Positions 60,690-64,000 of a DNA stretch of 64,000 nucleotides are shown here, one piece after another. The first letter of the stretch is position 1. Every line of letters begins with the position of its first letter. Both the position numbers and the translations under genes were made by a program. The notes beneath the pieces were generated by a model. That model was not told the origin of the DNA and did not search any database. It saw only the letters and a list, made by a program, of their open reading frames with translations. Source of the DNA: Silurus meridionalis (taxonomy: Eukaryota > Chordata > Actinopteri > Siluriformes > Siluridae); NCBI RefSeq assembly GCF_014805685.1, contig NC_060907.1:1099697-1163696 (forward strand), given 5' to 3'.

Positions 60690-61625
60690 TCTATCGGAAA
60701 TAAGAACTCCAGCTCACCCACCTCATCATAGCACAGATACGGCGCTAGTTATGGTGGTAAATGACCTGTTATTGGCCTCTGATCAGGGTTTTGTTTCTTT
60801 ACTTGTTTTGCTCAACCTCAGTGCAGCTTCTGACACCACTGATTATACTATCCCTTTGCTAGACATGAGAACGTTGTTGAAATAAAAGGAACAGCTCTCT
60901 CCTGGCTTAGGTTGCTATCAGTTTGTTAATGTAAATGGTGAGTTCTCCACACTCTTTGAGGCAAAGTTTGGTGTTTTACAAGGATCTGTCTTAGGCCCAC
61001 TGCTTTTCTCTTTATATAGGATGCCTCTGGGTAAAATAAACATGGTATTCGCTTCCATTGCTATGATGATGGTATAATGTGCTGATGATACACAGCTGTA
61101 TATTTCAGCAAAGCCAGAGCAGGGAGATCAGCTTAACAATGTTGAGGAGTGTGTAAAAGACATTAGACAGTGGATGCTTGATAACTTCCTTCTGCTCAAC
61201 TCGGATAAGATGGAAGTACTTTTACTAGGACCACATGCAGCTAGAAGTAAATTTTCCGATTCCGTAGCATCTCTGGATAGTGTTTCTGTCTCAGTGTGTA
61301 CGGCAGTCAAAGACCTTGGTGTGATTTTTGACCCGAGTCTTTCCTTTCAGGCTCACGTGAATAATATTACCAGGATCTCCTTCTTTCACCTTAGAAATAT
61401 TGCTAAAATTAAAAATACGATGTAGTTACAGGACGCAGAAACACTAGTAGATGCTTTTGTAACATCTAGATTAGACTACTGTAACGCTTTACTGTCTGGG
61501 TGTTGGAGTAAGTGCAGAAATAAGCTTCAGTTAGTTCAAAGTGCAGCAGCAAGAGTCCTCACTAGATCTAGAAAATATGAGCACATCAGCCCTGTTTTAA
61601 TCATCTACACTGCTCCCAATTACAT
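60690..61625 (+). mobile_element. L2-group LINE fragment, degraded
   Basis: Plus-strand frames: [36 protein letters not shown] at 60710-60840, ADDTQLYIS at about 61082-61110, then 61174-61425 (LLLNSDKMEVLLLGPHAARSK). It is closely related to the L2 at 57.8-59.8 kb but in opposite orientation, with many breaks. Confidence 0.8.
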
Positions 61626-61880
61626 CTCACACTGATTGATTTATAAAATACTTTGGATTTCTATTCATCGTCTGGATTTTTTGTCTGATGTTTTCAACTT
61701 TATTATTAAAAAGTTCATGAAATAATTACTACCTATTGATGGTGTGCGTGTTAGTGCTGCAGTGCTATTATGTTTATAGGTAATACTGAAGCAATAAGAG
61801 CCCAGAAGTCAGGTGGATTTATATTCCTTATAAATGTGCTCCATAAATGTTGAAATTGTTAATTAACACATTAATGAAAC
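61626..61880. other. Spacer
   Basis: AT-rich, no feature recognised. Confidence 0.35.
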
Positions 61881-61930
61881 AAAGACATAACTCAGACTTT
61901 ATTTGCTGAAAGTTTATTCAATTTGATATA
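61881..61930 (-). pseudogene. Possible 3'-UTR relic of another MFAP4-like copy (copy F)
   Basis: AACTCAGACTTTATTTGCTGAAAGTTTATTCA is nearly identical to the polyadenylation-signal block of copies C (36640) and D (43864). No exon was found to its right, so it may be a tail of a lost or more distant copy. Confidence 0.45.
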
Positions 61931-62437
61931 TATTAATTATATATATGATTTAAGAATAATAATCTTATTCCATTAAATTCTCTAGGCATCCATGTAGTTA
62001 TTCTGGTCCTAGCTGCTTCATGTTTCAATATTTTTATTTTTACTTACCACCTAACACTAATACACTGTTTTAAAGGAAACACATATTTCTACACCCATGT
62101 GATTAACAGTAACACATGTTTCTGGACAATCTGCATTCTTATTTTATCTTTCTTTAACAAGTACTTTTAATCAGATAGGGATTGGAGCAGTAATGGCAAG
62201 AGAGAGTATCTGCATTATGGTTTACTAGAGCTGTAGTTTGTTCATATTTTGCTTGATAAGTCTAAAGCCCTGACATAAATATTGAAATCTCCCCATATCC
62301 TAGAAGAGGTTTTCTTCTTGCTAGATTAGAAAATATTGTTGGAAATAAGGAATGGCTCTCTTTTGTCTAAGGTACCTAGTGTGCTTTTTTAATCACACCT
62401 AAGCTCTCCTGTCTCAGGTCTTATCTGAATGATCATT
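61931..62437. other. Spacer
   Basis: AT-rich with no recognised gene. Confidence 0.35.
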
Positions 62438-62536
62438 ATTAGTTTGTTGATGTAAATATTGAGTTCTCTAGAATTACTGAGGTAAATTTCGGTGTTCTGC
62501 AAAAAATCTGTCTTAGGCCCTCTGCTTTTTCTTTAT
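62438..62536 (+). mobile_element. Short L2-group LINE fragment
   Basis: GTTTGTTGATGTAAATATTGAGTTC and TTCGGTGTTCTGCAAAAAATCTGTCTTAGGCCC correspond to the FVDVNGEF...[10 protein letters not shown] part of reverse transcriptase at 60.95 kb, with an insertion that breaks it. Confidence 0.6.
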
Positions 62537-62537
62537 A

Positions 62538-62717
62538 GAGTGGTACCGCTTATCGACCTGCTCGGACATCAACCTTTTCACTTAGCGAACAGTTTTTCTA
62601 CCGAAATTTGCGCCTCTGAACGACCAAATGCCCGCTTATCGACCTTTATTTACCCCGACTTACGTGGAGCATTTTTTTGTTACTTTTGTAATGTTTTTAA
62701 TTAATACTTTTTACTGT
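62538..62717. repeat. Possible DNA-transposon terminus
   Basis: AGTGGTACCGCTTATCGACC with nearby CGCTTATCGACC resembles Tc1-mariner superfamily MITE ends. The opposite end was not found. Confidence 0.35.
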
Positions 62718-63203
62718 ATTATTGTCAGAAATCCACCTGCCACGCCCCCTTCGGCGGCTGTCAAAACCTCTGCTTTCCCTAAAGCCCCCGGCTTCAACAA
62801 TACACACCTGGGGCTCATTATTTACTCATCCCCAGCTCCTATATAAACCCCTCATTCACCCACACTCCTTGTCGGTTATTGTTGGTATGTGAAGGTGTTT
62901 GGTGCATGTTTGTCTGTGTTTTCCCTGTCACACGTATTCTTATGCGTTTCTTTCTTTACGGACTCCACGCGCTCTTCACGGCTGCGCTTTCTTTCCAAAG
63001 CACACCCGGATTACTTTTTCCTCTTGTCGTTCGCCCGTGGACCTTGCCTCCAGGGCGTACCACGGATATATCTCTCTTTGTTCGTCGGGATTCTATAGAC
63101 TGCCGTGTGTGTGTGTTTTTGTGTTAAACTGTCCGTGTTTCGTTAAACCAATGCGAACTGTGCTCCGGCTTTGCCTCCACTCATTACACTGCATAACAAT
63201 TAT
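62718..63203 (+). mobile_element. Solo LTR with 5-bp target duplication ATTAT
   Basis: The sequence 62723-63198 starts TGTCAGAAATCCACC and ends GCATAACA. ATTAT flanks it on both sides (62718-62722 and 63199-63203). A TATA box (CTATATAAACCC, 62840-62851) lies in the expected U3 position. No internal retroviral-type coding sequence is present, so recombination between LTRs probably removed it. The two short open frames inside are not genes. Confidence 0.85.
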
Positions 63204-64000
63204 ATACAGTATTATTTATGTAGCTATATTATTTAGTATTAACACTGCTGAAAACAGGGTTTTCAAATTTTAAGGAAATTTGGCGAAACACTCAGGAAGG
63301 CATTCGATAATCAGAACTTCCCACACAGTCTCTGTGTGTCTCTTGCCAGGTATAGTGAACAATTCTTTAGTAAACTGCATTGATAAATTATTTGGTTTAA
63401 TGTTGATCATGTTATGTAACTTTCTTCTATTATTTGTTTTAAATGTAACATTTGTTTATTGATTATTACCTGGCAAATAAATGTAAAATTCTTGATTAAC
63501 TCTGAAATTTCCTGAAATCATTTATATCTAGTTGATTATTTAGTCTGGCTTTACTGCAAATCTGTGACCAGGACAGTACAAACTGAAGGCTCATGAACGG
63601 ATGGAGCATAGAGCACAACGTCTGAGACCTTCTGATTTCTGACTATCTCTGACTTATATTATATATTAAGTTATAACTAAGTGACTAAATACAGTAGTCT
63701 TTATGCATGAGCAAGCATTGGCGGCCTACTTAAAGAATATTAGTTTACCGTTATATCCTCTGACTAAGGGACAGTCTGGCGAGTTTGTATCCGTGAGCAT
63801 GTGTAGCGGCTATCACTGACTTAGCAAGTTATGACCAAGTAACTAAATCAATGAATATTAGTTTACCGTTATATCCTCTGACTAAGATTCGGATTGGCCA
63901 ATGTGCCTCCGTGAGCAGGTATAGTTTAGCCGAGCACAAAGTTCTAAGTGACTCCAGGACCATATTAAATGATTAATTGAAAAGACGGAATGCTTAGAAT
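63204..64000. repeat. Spacer with imperfect 118-bp direct repeat
   Basis: GAATATTAGTTTACCGTTAT and the next 14 bases occur at 63735-63768 and again at 63853-63886. CTGACTTA(TA)...AAGT(A/T)ACTAAAT-type sequence accompanies both, indicating a tandem duplication of about 118 bp. No coding function was seen. Confidence 0.6.

Noticed and set aside
62879..63273. Overlapping plus-strand frames of 69-124 codons
   Set aside because: They lie inside a solo LTR defined by TG...CA ends and ATTAT duplications, with no homology to a known gene.

Overview
The window is animal nuclear DNA, almost certainly from a teleost fish. It has AT-rich spacers, split genes with GT-AG introns, AATAAA signals, and a mix of repeats typical of teleosts: Tc1-like DNA transposons with long inverted repeats, L2/Rex-group and RTE-type LINEs, DIRS, BEL/Pao and Ty3/gypsy elements. 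A catfish or related otophysan would fit the expanded MFAP4 family, but that is a weak guess. No bacterial-type genes, rRNA, tRNA or CRISPR were seen.

The only host genes I can support form a tandem array of microfibril-associated glycoprotein 4-like (MFAP4-like) genes, all on the minus strand. Each copy has a small non-coding first exon behind a TATA box, followed by four coding exons with shared phases (0, 1, 1). Internal coding exons are exactly 97 and 168 nt in every copy. They encode a signal peptide followed by a secreted fibrinogen-related (FReD) domain. Copy A (2925-10067) is open but has lost the usual start codon. Copy B (14095-16447) is fully intact. Copies C (36961-39310) and D (44175-45567) are recent duplicates of each other. 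Each has a different 1-nt deletion in the last exon, and both carry a tyrosine-rich expansion inside the C-terminal disulphide loop. Two further relics, at about 36.2 kb and 61.9 kb, look like the 3' ends of lost copies.

The rest is transposon-dominated spacer. From left to right: an inverted cluster of DIRS fragments (1-1630); a Mag-type gypsy element with LTRs, tRNA-Ser primer site and 5-bp target duplication inside intron 3 of copy A (4199-8743); Tc1 relics (10.9-12.8 kb); DIRS, LTR, MITE and a near-complete Tc1 element (17.3-21.8 kb). Next comes an RTE LINE interrupted by both a deleted gypsy element and a Rex-group LINE (23.36-28.35 kb), then an L2 LINE (29.4-32.8 kb) and another RTE copy (34.45-35.85 kb).

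After copies C and D follow a LINE with a 1.2-kb, 30-bp-unit minisatellite (46.7-49.0 kb), a near-perfect 73-bp palindrome (50.1 kb), gypsy and DIRS fragments (53.3-56.2 kb), and a three-level nest of L2 inside Tc1 inside BEL/Pao (56.4-60.7 kb). The window ends with L2 remnants and a solo LTR with matching target duplications (62.7-63.2 kb).

The picture is a locally amplified family of secreted recognition or matrix proteins whose copies diverge, decay and collect insertions at different rates. All positions were read by eye; no alignment or database search was run.
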